DNA from: Lepus europaeus
Lineage: Eukaryota > Chordata > Mammalia > Lagomorpha > Leporidae
NCBI RefSeq assembly: GCF_033115175.1
Contig: NC_084850.1
Coordinates: 114,652,828 to 114,716,827 of the forward strand
DNA: 64,000 nt
Reading direction: 5' to 3'
The notes beneath the pieces are model-generated. The model was not told the origin of the DNA. It ran no database searches and worked only from the letters and a program-made list of their open reading frames with translations. This document shows, piece after piece, positions 48,064 to 59,589 of the stretch; position 1 is the stretch's first letter, and each line of letters opens with the position of its first letter. The translations under genes were made by a program, and so were the position numbers.

Positions 48064-48464
48064 AGCCTTACCAATAATTTGAAAACTAAGGAGTATATTC
48101 TTAGGCATATACCAGTGAAGTAGTTTATTAGAGATTATGTGGTTGTCTCCTTACTGTTAGTAGAGTAGTACATTTTTAAACTTGGATGTAGTATTTATTA
48201 TCAGCCCATCATTTCATCATTATCATTGGTGGACATTTGTATGTGAAGAAATCCTGGCTAGACAGGAGTACTGTGGTAATATTTTCCCATGCAAATACTG
48301 ACTAAAACTAATAAATTTCAGAGTACTATACAACACAATATACACTAATACTTTACATATATCGTTATCCCATAAGTTTTTTATATGACGTATATTATTT
48401 ATTATATCATTACATAATATTTATTATTTATTATTATGATATATTATTTCATATAATAATATAG
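48064..48464. other. Unassigned AT-rich DNA
   Basis: About 400 bp, including a TTATTA-rich stretch at 48385-48460. Nothing recognised. Confidence 0.5.
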
Positions 48465-48807
48465 GTTTTTAAAAATATGTATTTATTTATTTGAAAGGCA
48501 GAGTTACAGAGAGGCAGAGAGAGAGACAGAGACAGAGAGACAGACAGGTCTTCTATCTGCTGGCTCACTCCCCAAATGGTCGTAAGGGCTGGAGCTGGGC
48601 TTATCTGAAGCCAGGAGTGAGGAACTTCTTCAGGGTCTCCTATGTGTTTGTGCAGGGGCCCAAGGACTTGGACCATCTTCCACTGCTTTCCCAGGCCATA
48701 ACAGAGAGCTGGATCGGAAGTGAAGCAGTGGGGACTTGAACCGGCACCCATATGGGATGCCGGCACTGCAGGCAGTGGCTTCACCCGCTATGCCACAGCC
48801 CCAGCAC
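48465..48807 (-). mobile_element. CSINE, full length, minus
   Basis: Reversed tail aaaaatatgtatttatttat, GA-rich stretch 48508-48545, body, reversed B box ggacttgaacc (about 48731), and head ending tgccacagccccagcaca. Flanks share ATAAT(TAT)ATAG, but this AT-rich repeat is weak TSD evidence. Confidence 0.9.
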
Positions 48808-48828
48808 AATAATTATATAGTTTACAAA

Positions 48829-49157
48829 AAGGTTTATTTATTTACTCACTTATTTGAAAGAGAGAGAGAGAGAAAGAGAGAGAAACAGGGAAAGAAAGAT
48901 CTTCCATATGCTGTCTCACTCCCCAGTTGTCTGCTATAGCCTAGATTGGGTCAGGCCAAAACTAGGAGAGCCAGGAACTGCCTCCATGTCTCTGTACGGG
49001 TGGCTGAGATTCACATACTTGAACCATCATCCACGGCTTCATAGGTTTATTAGTAGGGAAGTCGATCAGAAGCATAGTAATCGGGACTCAAACCAACCCT
49101 CTCATAGGATGCAGGCTTCCCAAGCAGTGGCTTAACCCACTGTACCACATCTGCCAA
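48829..49157 (-). mobile_element. CSINE (older), minus
   Basis: Reversed tail ggtttatttatttactcact, GA stretch 48860-48898, and head end ctgtaccacatctgcc. More diverged than its left neighbour. Confidence 0.85.
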
Positions 49158-49197
49158 TACAATATAGTTTTAATAGATAGTTGTGTACTATAACTAT

Positions 49198-49490
49198 TGA
49201 GACAAGTGTTTAACCTAGCAGTTAAGATGCTTGCCTCCCACAATGGGGTGTTCAAGTTCAATTCTGTGTCTGGCTCTTGATTCTAGCTTCTTGCTAATGT
49301 GAACTCTGGGAAGCAGCAGGTGATAGCTCAGGTAATTAATCCCTGCTGCACACATCAGAGACATGTACTGAGTTTTTGTCTCCCAACTTCAGCCTGGCCT
49401 AATTCTGGCCAATTGTAGGCATTTTGGGAGTGAACTGGTGGATCAGAACTTTAGTTCTTTCTAGGTATCAAATAAATAAAAACTTGAAAA
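49198..49490 (+). mobile_element. CSINE (old), plus
   Basis: Order gagacaagtgtttaacctag, A-box-like agcagttaaga, gttcaagttcaattctgtgt (B box region), gaagcagcaggtgatagctc, gtatcaaataaataaaaac. The (CT)n stretch has been lost. Confidence 0.78.
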
Positions 49491-50178
49491 ATATTCTAAA
49501 ATTGTTTTAAAATACTATAATATTTGTATGATTTAAATAGTGTTAATATAGAATATAATAAGTAGGTAAATCTTGATGGCTTCACATGGAGGAAAATTTG
49601 ATTAGCATTTATTAAATTATAAAACTATAATTAAAATGCTAAATTAATATTTGAATCTGAGGTACTTCTAGTTTCATTTTTGTTCCTGAATTGAGAAACT
49701 TCAGCTCACTTTGTTTCTCTGAAAAATATGCCGCCTTTAAATGAAAATAATATCTAGTTTCAAACTCCCCAGGGAGAAACATTTCATGGCATTATGCCAT
49801 CGACATATGGCAACTTAATAAATACTTCAGAATCTGAAGTATAAGTTTTATGGAATAAAATCATTAATGATGAATTTCTATTGTTGGTATTACCTTCAGG
49901 AGGACTTCACCATGTAGTACTTGACATATTTTTAATATAAAGGTAAGCCCGTTTTCTCTGTTCTTTGAAAAGGAAAATAACAATTGAATGCCAGTACTTT
50001 CAAATTTCAAGATTTACATCTTTTATGCCATTCCATGAAATTTGTAAGATGGTTATGAATTGCACATAGATACTTTTTGTTAAATATACTCTTTCATTCA
50101 ATATTTTCTATTCAGTTCTTCGGTGAGTTCTCAGAATTAATGACTATGGATTATGTTGTTGAAAATCAATGAGTGTGG
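49491..50178. other. Unassigned AT-rich DNA
   Basis: About 690 bp without recognised features. Confidence 0.5.
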
Positions 50179-50179
50179 A

Positions 50180-50204
50180 ATGTGTGTGTGTGTGTGTGTG
50201 TGTG
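50180..50204. repeat. (TG)n microsatellite
   Basis: Twelve uninterrupted TG units, followed by gttgtgg. Confidence 0.95.
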
Positions 50205-50288
50205 GTTGTGGCATATACACTTCTGAGAAGACAAAGAGAATAGAATAAATTAATTAAAATTCCATTGAATTTAAAAATGTATTTTTTT

Positions 50289-50564
50289 AGGCCAGCACCC
50301 TGGGTTCTAATACTGGTTGTGGTGCTGGATTCTGTCCCGGTTGCTCCTCTTCCAGTCCAGCTCTCTGCTGTGGCCCGGGAGTGCAGTGGAGGATGGCCCA
50401 AGTGCTTGGGCCCTGCACCCGCATAGGAGACCGTGTAGAGGCACCTGGCTCCTGGCTTTGGATCAGCGTGGTGCGCCGGCTGCAGCGGCCATTATGGGGT
50501 GAACCAACGGAGAAGGAAGCCCTTTCTCTCTGTCTCTCTCTCACTGTCCACTCTGCCTGTAAAA
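50289..50564 (+). mobile_element. CSINE2 with an internal head deletion, plus
   Basis: TSD aaaaatgtatttttt at 50273-50287 and 50565-50579. The element starts ggccagcaccc and jumps directly to tgggttctaatactgg, so about 50 nt carrying the A box are missing while the B-box area remains. The remaining body and poly(A) are normal. Confidence 0.92.
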
Positions 50565-50570
50565 AAAAAT

Positions 50571-50907
50571 GTATTTTTTAAAGATTTGTTTATTTGAAAG
50601 GCAGAGCAGCAGAGAGACAGGGAATGACAGAGATTTAGAGGGAATATTCCACCCACTGGTTCGTTCCCCAGATTGCTGCAACAATCAGGTCCAGCCCAGG
50701 CCAAAGTCACGAAACAGAAACTCCATCCAGGTTTCCCATATGGGTAATGGGGGCCCAAGTATATGGACCATCTTCCATTTTCTTCATAGGTGCATTAGCA
50801 GAAGCTGGGCTGGAAGTGAAAGGAACTGAGAGCTGAACAAACAGTTTGATAGAGGATGCTGGTGTCACAAGTGATAGCCTTATTTACTATGCTGTAACAC
50901 CAGCCCC
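50571..50907 (-). mobile_element. CSINE (older), minus, target of the neighbouring CSINE2
   Basis: Reversed tail attttttaaagatttgttta, body with gattgctgcaacaatcaggt, and head end atgctgtaacaccagcccc. Its A/T tail overlaps the TSD of the CSINE2 at 50289. Confidence 0.86.
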
Positions 50908-50924
50908 ACAAATTGATTTCTTTT

Positions 50925-51660
50925 TATCTTTTTTTTTATTTTATCTTTTAAAATTTTTATTTTAACTTTAGTTGTTTTTTTAACAGATTCAATATGATTT
51001 GTAGATACAGATCTAAGAACATAACGATATTCCCTTCCTCCCTCCTTCCTTCTTCCCTTTTTTTCTTTTTTTTTTAGTTTTTGAGATAACACTTTTTAAA
51101 TCTGTATTACAGTAAAAAGGCCTAATACTTCACAGAATAAGAAAGTTTAACCAGTGAAAAGCAAAAGTACCCTAGTTGAGTGAGAATATAGACAATGGCT
51201 ATAAACAATAATTCAATGGAAAAATAACCATTTCATCCATATACAGTAAATTTTAAAGTAATCATAGATTATTAAAGCTATAGTAGTATAACATTCTTAA
51301 CTTTTGATTTGACAGTTATAAAACAAAGTCTTATATAATTATATTTGCAGCAATATGGATACACACAAACTTTTCTTTCTATCTGTCTGTCTGTCTGTCC
51401 ACAGATAAGGGAGAACATGAAGTATTTGTGTTTCTGGGTCCAGCTTATTTCACTCAACATGATGTCCTCCAGTTGCGTCCATTTTGCTGTAAATGGTAAA
51501 ATTTCATTCTTTTTTTTATAGCTGAATAATACTTCATTAAGTATATATACCAGATTTTCTTGTCCATTCATTTGCTGATGGGCACTTTGGTTGATTCTAA
51601 ATTTTGGCTATTGTGAATAGTGCTGCTAAGAGCATGGTGGTACAGGTATCTTTTTAAAGC
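50925..51660 (-). mobile_element. Old L1 3'UTR and ORF2 end, minus
   Basis: The left part has the 3'UTR block also seen at 22445-22560 (aacagattcaatatgatttg, then gatattcccttcctcc). From about 51400 the minus strand reads as the ORF2 C-terminus, with LEDIMLSEISW and FMFSLICG near 51415-51490. A (TCTG)n-like stretch lies at about 51380-51398. Old, frame-broken. Confidence 0.8.
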
Positions 51661-51759
51661 TAAAACTATGAGTGGCTGGGCATGCGGTGATTTCTTTTTA
51701 CCTCGTTGTGGTAAGATGGTGGCCATTTTCCAGCCATTTTGCAGTAATTTACTTCCTTT

Positions 51760-52207
51760 CTTTTTTGGGTTGAGTTTTGTCACCCAAAGATATGTTCAAT
51801 TCCTAACCACTAGCACCTATGAAAGTGTCCTTATTGGTAAATAGGTTCTTCCAAGAAATAATCAAATAATGATGCAGTCATATTAGATTAGGTCAAGGCT
51901 ACTGTAATGACTGATATCCTCATAAAAAGAGGGAAATTGGACACAGACACTCAGAGAAAATGCTCTGTGACAACAAAGATTGGTGTGATATAGCCAAAAA
52001 TCAAAGAACACCAAGGATTATCAGTAGCTACTAGAAGCCAGAAGAGACAAGAAATGACTCTTAAAACAGGTTTCAGAGAGAACATGGTCCTATCAACACC
52101 TTGAATTCACATTTATGGCCCCAAGAGTTGTGAAAGGATAAAGCATTATTGTCTAAGCCACCTGGTTTGTGGTTGTTTGTTTCAGCAGCTCTGGGATACT
52201 AATATAC
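51760..52207 (+). mobile_element. MLT1-type MaLR LTR, plus
   Basis: Solo LTR-like segment with MaLR landmarks in order: caaagatatgttcaattcct, tggtaaataggttcttccaa, tcctcataaaaagagggaaa (TATA-like region), caacaccttgaattcacatt, tctaagccacctggtttgtg, and the end agctctgggatactaatata. About 450 bp, no internal sequence. Confidence 0.75.
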
Positions 52208-53228
52208 TTCCCAATTATGCTACAGTTAATTCCAGCCAACCACATTCCTGCATTGTTGATCCTAGACTGAATTAGATTATTGCTTTTGGGGTAGAGCCAT
52301 CCTTCCTGGCTGTCCACTGCTGCTAATACCAGTGAATATCAGATCACCAACAGCCTGTGCTTTTAATATGTACAGTTTCCTACTGTATGAGATGAGAATT
52401 CTGTCCCTAAATCCTGCTAGCAACTAAATGTCTTCTCAGTTCCTTGTTTCCACCAAATAGATAAAAAAGGCTACACAGAATTCCATAAGAATGAGCACCA
52501 ACTCAATAGACTGAACTTTAAATTCATACAGAGCTAATAACCATTTCTCAAAAGGAAACTTGATTTCTACCTATCAGCCTTGGAAAAAATCATAGTGGTT
52601 CCCTTCTATTTCTGAAAAGAGAATGGATTTTGCATTGGGAAATTAAATGGTTCTCTCAGATATCAATATTTTTTCTCAAACAATAAAATAATTAGCCATC
52701 AATTCTTGTGACTCAGAAAACATACTGTGTCATGAAATGACAGCTGTTGTATCTTCTACCAAAAACTGTTTAAGAAAACACCACTGAATCTTATAGCAGA
52801 ATTTAAACATCCTGGACAGATAGAGTTTTGACATGTTTACTGTTTTCTCAAATAGGATTTAGGTTACAAATGTGGTCTAAAATGAGCCATTAATGGATTG
52901 GAAGCTGTAGACAAAAATTCTTTAATCTCCAAGGAAAAACACTATGATGATTTTCAGCACCATTTATATATATATTCACTGGTATAGCTCCCATGGTCCC
53001 TTTGATCCAGCTAGACTTGTTGATAATGGATTCAAGTATTTACAGATAAAGTCCCACTAAGACAGATGAGTTAACAACTCTCTGGGTTACTGTGAATTTC
53101 CATCAACTCTCCCTACCAGTCACCTTTAAACTTTAGTATTTTAAAACTTCTTTTGTTGAATAACTCTTGTGAAGTAAAACATAAGAGGAAATTGCAGTAC
53201 CATAGATAAACATAAGGATATATAAAGG
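52208..53228. other. Unassigned DNA
   Basis: About 1 kb without recognised gene or repeat. Confidence 0.5.
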
Positions 53229-53317
53229 ACTCATATGTACAGTTATTCAAACTAATGACAGTACATTTTTGGTACTCATATGTACAGTTATTCAAACTAA
53301 TGACAGTACATTTTTGG
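53229..53317. repeat. Perfect 45-bp tandem duplication
   Basis: A 45-bp unit starting actcatatgtacagttattc and ending catttttggt occurs twice head to tail (53229-53273, 53274-53317) with no mismatch over the overlap. The lack of divergence points to a recent slippage or duplication event. Confidence 0.95.
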
Positions 53318-53371
53318 CATCTCCCTGATTAATTGCTCTAGTAGAGTTAGAAATATATTTTATATTTAAAT

Positions 53372-53709
53372 ATTTATTGATTTGAAAGAATTACAGAGTG
53401 AGAATGAGGGAGGGAGGGAGAGAGAGAGAGAGACAGAGACAGAGAGAGAAGTATTGTCCATCTTCTGATTCACTCCCCAGGTGGCTGCAACAGCCAGGGA
53501 TGAATCAGACCAAAGAAAGGCACCAGGAGCTTTGTCCAATCTCCCATGTGGGTGACAGGGGCCCAATCACTCGGTCCATCTTCCACTGCTTTCCCTAGGC
53601 CATTAGCAGGGAGAAGGATGGAAAGTGTGGCAGCCAGGACAAGAATCAGCACCTATATGGGATGCCAGCATCAGGTGGCAGTTTTACCAACTGTGCCACA
53701 ATAGCCCCA
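53372..53709 (-). mobile_element. CSINE, minus
   Basis: Reversed tail aaatatttattgatttgaaa, GA-rich stretch 53402-53450, and head end ccaactgtgccacaatagcc/cc. Flanks show an AT-rich near repeat (ttttatatttaaa / ttttattttaaa), a possible but weak TSD. Confidence 0.88.
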
Positions 53710-53988
53710 GATTTTATTTTAAATAGTATAGATATTTAAAGGATGTTTAAATTCAAAGTAAATATTACAACTTGATTTACATATAACCAAATAAAAATGT
53801 GAAAAGCATGTTGTTCAAGGTATCCTTTCAGAACAAATTGAATGATCCTTACAATGAGGCTGTTTGAAAAAGTTATGTATGTCTATTTAAGGTCATATAA
53901 AAAACAGCAATGTAAATAATATTGGCCTGAACATTTCCTTACATAGTAGTAAAATAAATTGATCAGGAGTTTCCTTATTTTTACTGTT

Positions 53989-54017
53989 TAAAATATTTAG
54001 TTATTTGAATGGCAGTG

Positions 54018-54063
<46 letters not shown>

Positions 54064-54327
54064 TCTGTTTATTCGTTCATTCCCCAGGTGGCCTCACCAC
54101 AACAGCCAGGTCTGGGACAGACTGAAGCCAGGAGCCAGGAGCTCTGTCCAGGTCTCCCAGATGGGTGGCAGAGGCTCAATAACTTGGGTTATCATCTGCT
54201 GCTTTCCTAGATTTATTAGCAAGAAACTGGATCAGAAGAGGAGAAACCAGGACTCGAACTGACACACTTACATGAGATGCCAGTGTCCCAAGTGGAGGTT
54301 TAACCAAGTGTACCACAATACTGGCCT
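53989..54327 (-). mobile_element. CSINE, minus
   Basis: Reversed tail taaaatatttagttatttga, a long pure (GA)n run at 54021-54060, B box reversed as ggactcgaactg (about 54250), and head end accacaatactggcctc. Confidence 0.88.
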
Positions 54328-55462
54328 CTATATTTTGATTTTGATAGTTGGTGTGTAGAGTTCATAAAAATTTTCCTAATACCTCCTCTACAGAGGGCAC
54401 TCATAGGAGATTTTTGTAAATTGTGATTTAATACACTAGCTGATGGTAGAATCAACTTTGTTGTTTCTAATCAGAATGTATTTTAAAATGAAATAACATG
54501 GATGGGGCATAATAGAATAGGAAACATTTTGTGCAACTTTAAGTTCAATTTTTACATATCTGTATGTGTCCATGGTTTTCATATATGTGAAATGAAATAT
54601 ATCCTATGATAGGCTATAGATAGAAGTATTTGGAGGTATCTTTAAGCCCATACTAGTATCTTGAAATAACCCAAAGAATATCATTATAAGTAGTTATTTA
54701 TGGAAAAAAGTATACCATATACCATACCATGATTTGTACATATTCATTTCCATTTTGATTAGGTACAGATTTTTGAATTATTATATTATTATATTCATTT
54801 TAAATTTATTACTGTACTAATAGTTTTATAAAATTACATTCTTAGTAAAAAATGTTTATATTTAGACTTATTAGTTACTATTAAGTTAAAGTTACATGGT
54901 CTGTGTTTTTAGTAGACTACAATCTTTTATAGCACATAGGAAAAATTTGTACCTGAAGATCACAACTTCTGACTCTTATCTTGCTTAATAAAGTATATAA
55001 AATAAACTTTTATCTCTTCTTGGAGTAATGCCATGATCTTTATATTCCCAGGGTTTCTGGAAGCATAAATTTGAGGAGTTTTCAAATGTCAGTGAATTAT
55101 AAACCTGTGAGAAGGGCCTATCCAGAAATGTGATTAAAACCACTTTGGATCTAAAGAAAGAGAAGACTCTTAGATTAAATTAGTAAGAGATATAGTTGCT
55201 CTAAGTAGAATATCTGATCCTTATTCATGAATGAGAATTCTTGTCTATAATTTAAAAATGGAAGTAGGACAACAGTATTGTCCTTTATTCTTGGCCCCTT
55301 TGCCACTTCTCCAAATTCCAGTTTTTAGTATATAGACAATTCCCTTAGTTTTGTGCTTTGGTTCCTTTCAGTTGGCTCCTGAATACCTTTCTAGCTACAT
55401 ATTTCACCTTTTCAAACCTTATTTCATTGCCTTCTCTTCAGCTACACTGGTCTCTTTTACTC
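54328..55462. other. Unassigned AT-rich DNA
   Basis: 1.1 kb, AT-rich (TATTATTATAT near 54780), without recognised gene or repeat. Confidence 0.5.
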
Positions 55463-56315
55463 TTTTTTTTAATAGAAAGCTTTTATTTGATAAATATACA
55501 TTTCATAAGTACAACTTTTGGATTATAGTGGTTCTTCTCCCCAACACCTGCCCTCTCACCCTCAAACCATTCCACTTTCTACTCACTCTCCCATCCCATT
55601 CTTCATTAAGACTCATTTTTAATTAGCTTTATATACAGAAGGTCCACTCTATACTAAGTAAAGATTTCAACAGTTTGCACCCACACAGAAACACAAAGTA
55701 TAAAGTACTGTTTGAAGACTAGTTGTACTGTTTGAAGACTAGTTTTACTGTTAATTCTCATAGTACGACACATTAAGGACAGAGGTCCTACATGGGGAGC
55801 AAGTGCACAGTGACTCCTGTTGTTGATTTAACAATTGACACTCTAATTTATGATGTCAGTGATCACCTGAGGCTCTTTATTTATTATTTTTATTTTTATT
55901 TTTGACAGGCAGAGTTAGACAGTGAGAGGGACAGAAAGGTCTTCCTTCCATTGGTTCACCCTCCAAATGGCCACTACGGCCCGTGCGCTGCGCTGATCTG
56001 AAGCCAGGAGCCAGGTGCCTAACTCCCGGTCTCCCATGCGGGTGCACGGCCCAAGCACTTGGGCCATCCTCCACTGCCTTCCCTGGCCACAGCAGAGAGC
56101 CGGACTGGAAGAGGTGCAACCGGGACAGAATCCGGTGCCCCAACTGGGACTAGAACCCAGGGTGCCGGTGCAGCAGGTGGAAGATTAGCCTAGTGAGCCA
56201 AGGCACTGGCCCACCTGAGGCTGTTGTCATGAGCTGCCAAGGCTATGGAAGCTTCTTGAGTCCACAAACTCCGACATTATTTAGACAGGGCCATATTCAA
56301 AGTGTGTGATCAAGA
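55463..56315 (-). mobile_element. Older lagomorph L1 3'UTR, minus, split by a CSINE2
   Basis: Reversed 3' terminus (aaagcttttatttgataaat), then the same 3'UTR landmarks as the younger copies (tttatatacagaaggtccac, cagtttgcacccacacagaa, acagtgactcctgttgttga), resuming after the SINE with gtcatgagctgccaaggcta. A 20-bp local duplication (gtactgtttgaagactagtt twice) sits at about 55706-55745. No G-run survives. Confidence 0.88.
55875..56211 (-). mobile_element. CSINE2, minus, inserted in the older L1
   Basis: 11-bp TSD cacctgaggct at 55864-55874 and 56212-56222, both L1 3'UTR sequence. Full length, with reversed B box gggactagaacc at about 56147 and head end gcactggcc. Confidence 0.94.
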
Positions 56316-56531
56316 ATGAAAGTAGTAGGAGATGAGCTTAGAGAACAGAGCAGCAGGTTAGTGCTGAAACATGACTGTTACAGGCCATTCTATGGGCTCA
56401 CAATAGGCATTCAGTTGGAGTGAGATGGAAGGCCATTAAATATTCTGAATAGAGACATATCTTTATCTGCCTTACTATTTAATTAATAATTAAAATTTAT
56501 TGTCTATAGGGGAGATCTCTCTGGTTGCTGT

Positions 56532-56876
56532 TTTCTTTTTTAGAAAGATTTATTTATTTATTTGAAAGGCAGAGTGACAGAGAGGGAGGACAGACAGACA
56601 GACATAGACACACACACACGCACACACACACAGAACCACCATCTGCTGATCTACTTCCTAAATGGACACAACTGATTTACTCTCTAAATAGACACAACAG
56701 TCAGGGCTGGCCAGGGCTAAAGCTAGGAGCTAGGAATTCCATCAAGGTCTCCCATATAGGTGGCAGGAACTCAGATACCTGAGCCATCATCTACTGCTTC
56801 CCAGTTGCATAAGCATGAAGCTAGATTGGAAGCAGAACAGCTGGAACTCAAGCCAACAACACAAGTAGTAGCTTAA
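56532..56876 (-). mobile_element. CSINE, 5'-truncated, minus, with TSD
   Basis: TSD ctggttgctgt at 56521-56531 and 56877-56887. It stops at caagtagtagcttaa, a few tens of bp short of the normal head. An internal duplication of the 'aaatggacacaactgattta' / 'aaatagacacaacagtca' section and a (CA)n stretch at about 56608-56632 are unusual for the family. Confidence 0.9.
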
Positions 56877-56887
56877 CTGGTTGCTGT

Positions 56888-57248
56888 CTTTGGAATTGTT
56901 TGTACGGAAGCTAAAAGTTGAAGAAAGGGGACCTCACAAGACATTTCAAAAATTTTTAATTGATATACAGTATGAACATTTTACATTGAGATTCAGTATA
57001 TACAAATACATGCATACATACATAGACATATATATGTTTCTATATATGTGTAAATAATCCTGAAATGAATGTTTTACAAAAAATTCATCTCTCTATACAT
57101 TATATTGTTCCATGTTTTCTATTATATTCCATGGATTATTTTATTGCTGTTTATAAGGCAATGCAGTTATTGACTTCATGACTCCCTAATGAGTCACAAC
57201 CTTATAAAATCACACAGGAAGATATGTAATAATTCAAGAGAGAGATGA
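56888..57248. other. Unassigned AT-rich DNA
   Basis: Contains short TACATA/TATATG-type runs (about 57000-57050); nothing else recognised. Confidence 0.5.
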
Positions 57249-57588
57249 TTTTTTTAAAGATTGTATTTATTCATTTGAGAGGTAGAGTTACAGACAGAGA
57301 GAGGGAGAGACAGAGAAAGTTCTTCCATCTGCTGGTTCACTCCCCAAATGGCCACAACGCCTGGAGCTGCACTGGAGCTTCACCGATCCGAAGCCATGAG
57401 CCAGGAGATTTCTCCAGGTCTCCCATGCAGGTGCAGAGGCCCAAGCACTTAGGCAATCTTCCACTGCCTTCCCAGGCTATTAGCAGAGAGCTGGATCAGA
57501 AGAGGGGCACCCAGGACACAAACCAGCGCCCATATAGGATGTGGCGCCACAGGTAGAGGCTTAGCCTACTACGCCACAGTGTTGGCCC
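57249..57588 (-). mobile_element. CSINE, minus
   Basis: Reversed tail tttttttaaagattgtattt, GA-rich stretch, body with gatccgaagccatgagccag, and head end cgccacagtgttggccct. It abuts the L1 5'UTR fragment directly. Confidence 0.9.
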
Positions 57589-58121
57589 TCACTCTTGGGT
57601 GGGGAGTGATGTGAGTTGATCCCTGTGATTTATGGACACATGCATGGAAGGCAAGGGTGGCAGTCCCCTACTTGTGTCCAAGAATATAAACAAACAATGG
57701 GGCAAGACGGCTTCTCGCGATGGCTGCAAGTCTGGGTGAGGGGAGAGGGTAGGGAGGTGGGCGGGGTGGTGCCTGAACTTTCCACCTGTTCCTCTGTGTT
57801 TACCCCCTCCTTCTTTTTCCCATGTAGAACTTCGAAAGCAGTTTTCCAAGCTCGCCCTTTTGCCACTATCCAAAGCTCTGTGGACCTTCAAATTCCTGTC
57901 TCACCTGGTCTTCTGTGAGCCAGCGCTGACCTCCCTGGTCTGAGCCTCTGCTGTTTCCCCTTCACACTTGCTCTCTCAGTGTGTACCTGGCTGTTCTCCT
58001 GGGTTTTCCACTGTGAATTTCTCACAGCACTATCTGAGGCATGTATCTTCTCTCCTCCTTAATTATTAATTTTGCCTGGCATGATTCAGATCGTCCTGCT
58101 GCTACTCCGCCATCTTGCTTC
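57589..58121 (-). mobile_element. L1 5'UTR (promoter region) fragment, minus
   Basis: The minus strand begins gggagaagcaagatggcgga, the hallmark 5' start of mammalian L1s, with a YY1-type aagatggcgg. It continues for about 530 bp of GC-richer 5'UTR-like sequence, then stops at the SINE. No ORF1 or ORF2 follows. The ORFs on either strand here have no conserved motif. A host promoter with YY1 site is the alternative reading. Confidence 0.6.
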
Positions 58122-58182
58122 TCCCATCTGTGGCTATTATAGTCACTAAAGAGTATATTTCTCCTCTATACTGTTGAAAGCC

Positions 58183-58394
58183 AGGGAGTGCAGTGGAGGA
58201 TGGCCCAAGTCCTTGGGCCCTGCACCCCATGGGAGACCAGGAGAAGCACCTGGCTCCTGCCATCGGATCAGCGCGGTGCGCCGGCCGCAGCGCGCTACCG
58301 CAGCGGCCATTGGAGGGTGAACCAACGGCAAAAGGAAGACCTTTCTCTCTGTCTCTCTCTCACTGTCCACTCTGCCTGTCAAAAAAAAAAAAAG
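58183..58394 (+). mobile_element. CSINE2 fragment, 5'-truncated, plus
   Basis: Begins inside the body (gccagggagtgcagtggagg), keeps gatggcccaagtccttgggc and the poly(A) at 58381-58393. The tRNA-like head is absent. The segment ccggccgcagcgcgctaccg is an extension compared with other copies. Confidence 0.9.
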
Positions 58395-58434
58395 TCTTTT
58401 TGTGATTTTTTTTTTTTTTTGGTCAATACTTTCC

Positions 58435-58560
58435 TACCTTCCTGGAAAGACTGGAAATTTCATTAGTACAGGAATGACTATTTACCATTGTATTTCTAGC
58501 ACTTGGCATAGTACCTATGGTATACTAAATAGTCAATGAATAAATATCTTCATTGCACAC
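58435..58560 (+). mobile_element. L2 LINE 3' terminus, plus
   Basis: Order attagtacaggaatgactat, tgtatttctagcacttggca, tagtacctatggt, gtcaatgaataaatatcttc resembles the L2 end (…tatccccagcacctggca…caataaat…). Confidence 0.6.
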
Positions 58561-58747
58561 ATATACCAAAACCGCATAAAATGAATAAGCCAGGATGAGA
58601 CATTGGAAAAATTAGCCCCCATCTCAATATGGTGAATTATGAATATCTATTTCTAGTGGCAAAGGTCTTTTCAAGGCAAGAACCATAATCTTTGAAGGAG
58701 AACTATTTTATAAGGCATGGGTATACCTGGAAAAAAGAGAATAAGAG

Positions 58748-59083
58748 GGGCTGGAGCTGTGGCGTAACAGTAGGGCTACCGCCTGCAGTGCCAGCATCCC
58801 ATATGGGCACCAGTTTGAGACCCGGCTGCTCCACTTCTGATCCAGCTCTCTGTTGTGGCCTGGGAAAGCAGTGGAAGATAACCCAAGTGCTTGGGCCCCT
58901 GCACCCACATGTGAGACCTAGAGGAGGTTCCCGACTCCTGGCTTCAGTTTGGCTCTGCGCCGGCCATTGCAGCCATTTGGGGACTGAACCAGCAGATGGA
59001 AGACTTCTCTCTCCCTGCCTTTGCCTTTGCCTCTCTGAAACTCTTCCTTTCAAATAAATAAATAAATAAATAAATCTTTTAAG
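58748..59083 (+). mobile_element. CSINE, full length, plus, with TSD
   Basis: 15-bp TSD aaaagagaataagag / aaaagagaataggag at 58733-58747 and 59084-59098 (one mismatch). Head ggggctggagctgtggcgta, B box gtttgagaccc (about 58813) and five AAAT units in the tail. Confidence 0.95.
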
Positions 59084-59098
59084 AAAAGAGAATAGGAG

Positions 59099-59589
59099 AA
59101 AGGACTTGTAGCAAAATAAAGTAAGAGAAATGGAACTTCAATCCAAATGTGAAGTCTTGGTAAATGGTTTCAGGATTTATTTTAGTGTGGCTGAAATTAT
59201 GCTGGGTGACTTACAAGGTAAGACCACAAAAGTTGAGATAGATACCCCTGGCTTTCTATTTTTGGCCCACATACTGGATTCAAGCCACTGTGCCATGATA
59301 AACCCAAAGAGCTTCATGCAAAGCTTCAAATAAGTGTTCTCCCCTAAAAGTCTTTGAAAGCCCCAAGTAACAGCCAGTATCAATCACTAGACACACGAAT
59401 GATGATTCCAGCCCTTGGCCTTTAAATTGCTCCTTAGAATACCAAGTGGAACAGAGATCAGATGCTCATACCAATATTGTCCTCAATTGTGCATTTTTGA
59501 ACAAAATAAAAGCTGTCATTAAGTCACACATGATTTGTTATATAGCAAAATATTTCCAGAACAATTGGTAAAGCTGAAGCATTAATTTG
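59099..59589. other. Unassigned DNA
   Basis: About 490 bp with no feature recognised. Confidence 0.5.

Noticed and set aside
57589..57918. 100-residue ORFs on both strands in a GC-richer block, considered as a possible host exon
   Set aside because: The segment reads as an L1 5'UTR fragment; neither ORF has a recognisable motif and both start or stop without splice context. Kept as an L1 call with moderate confidence.
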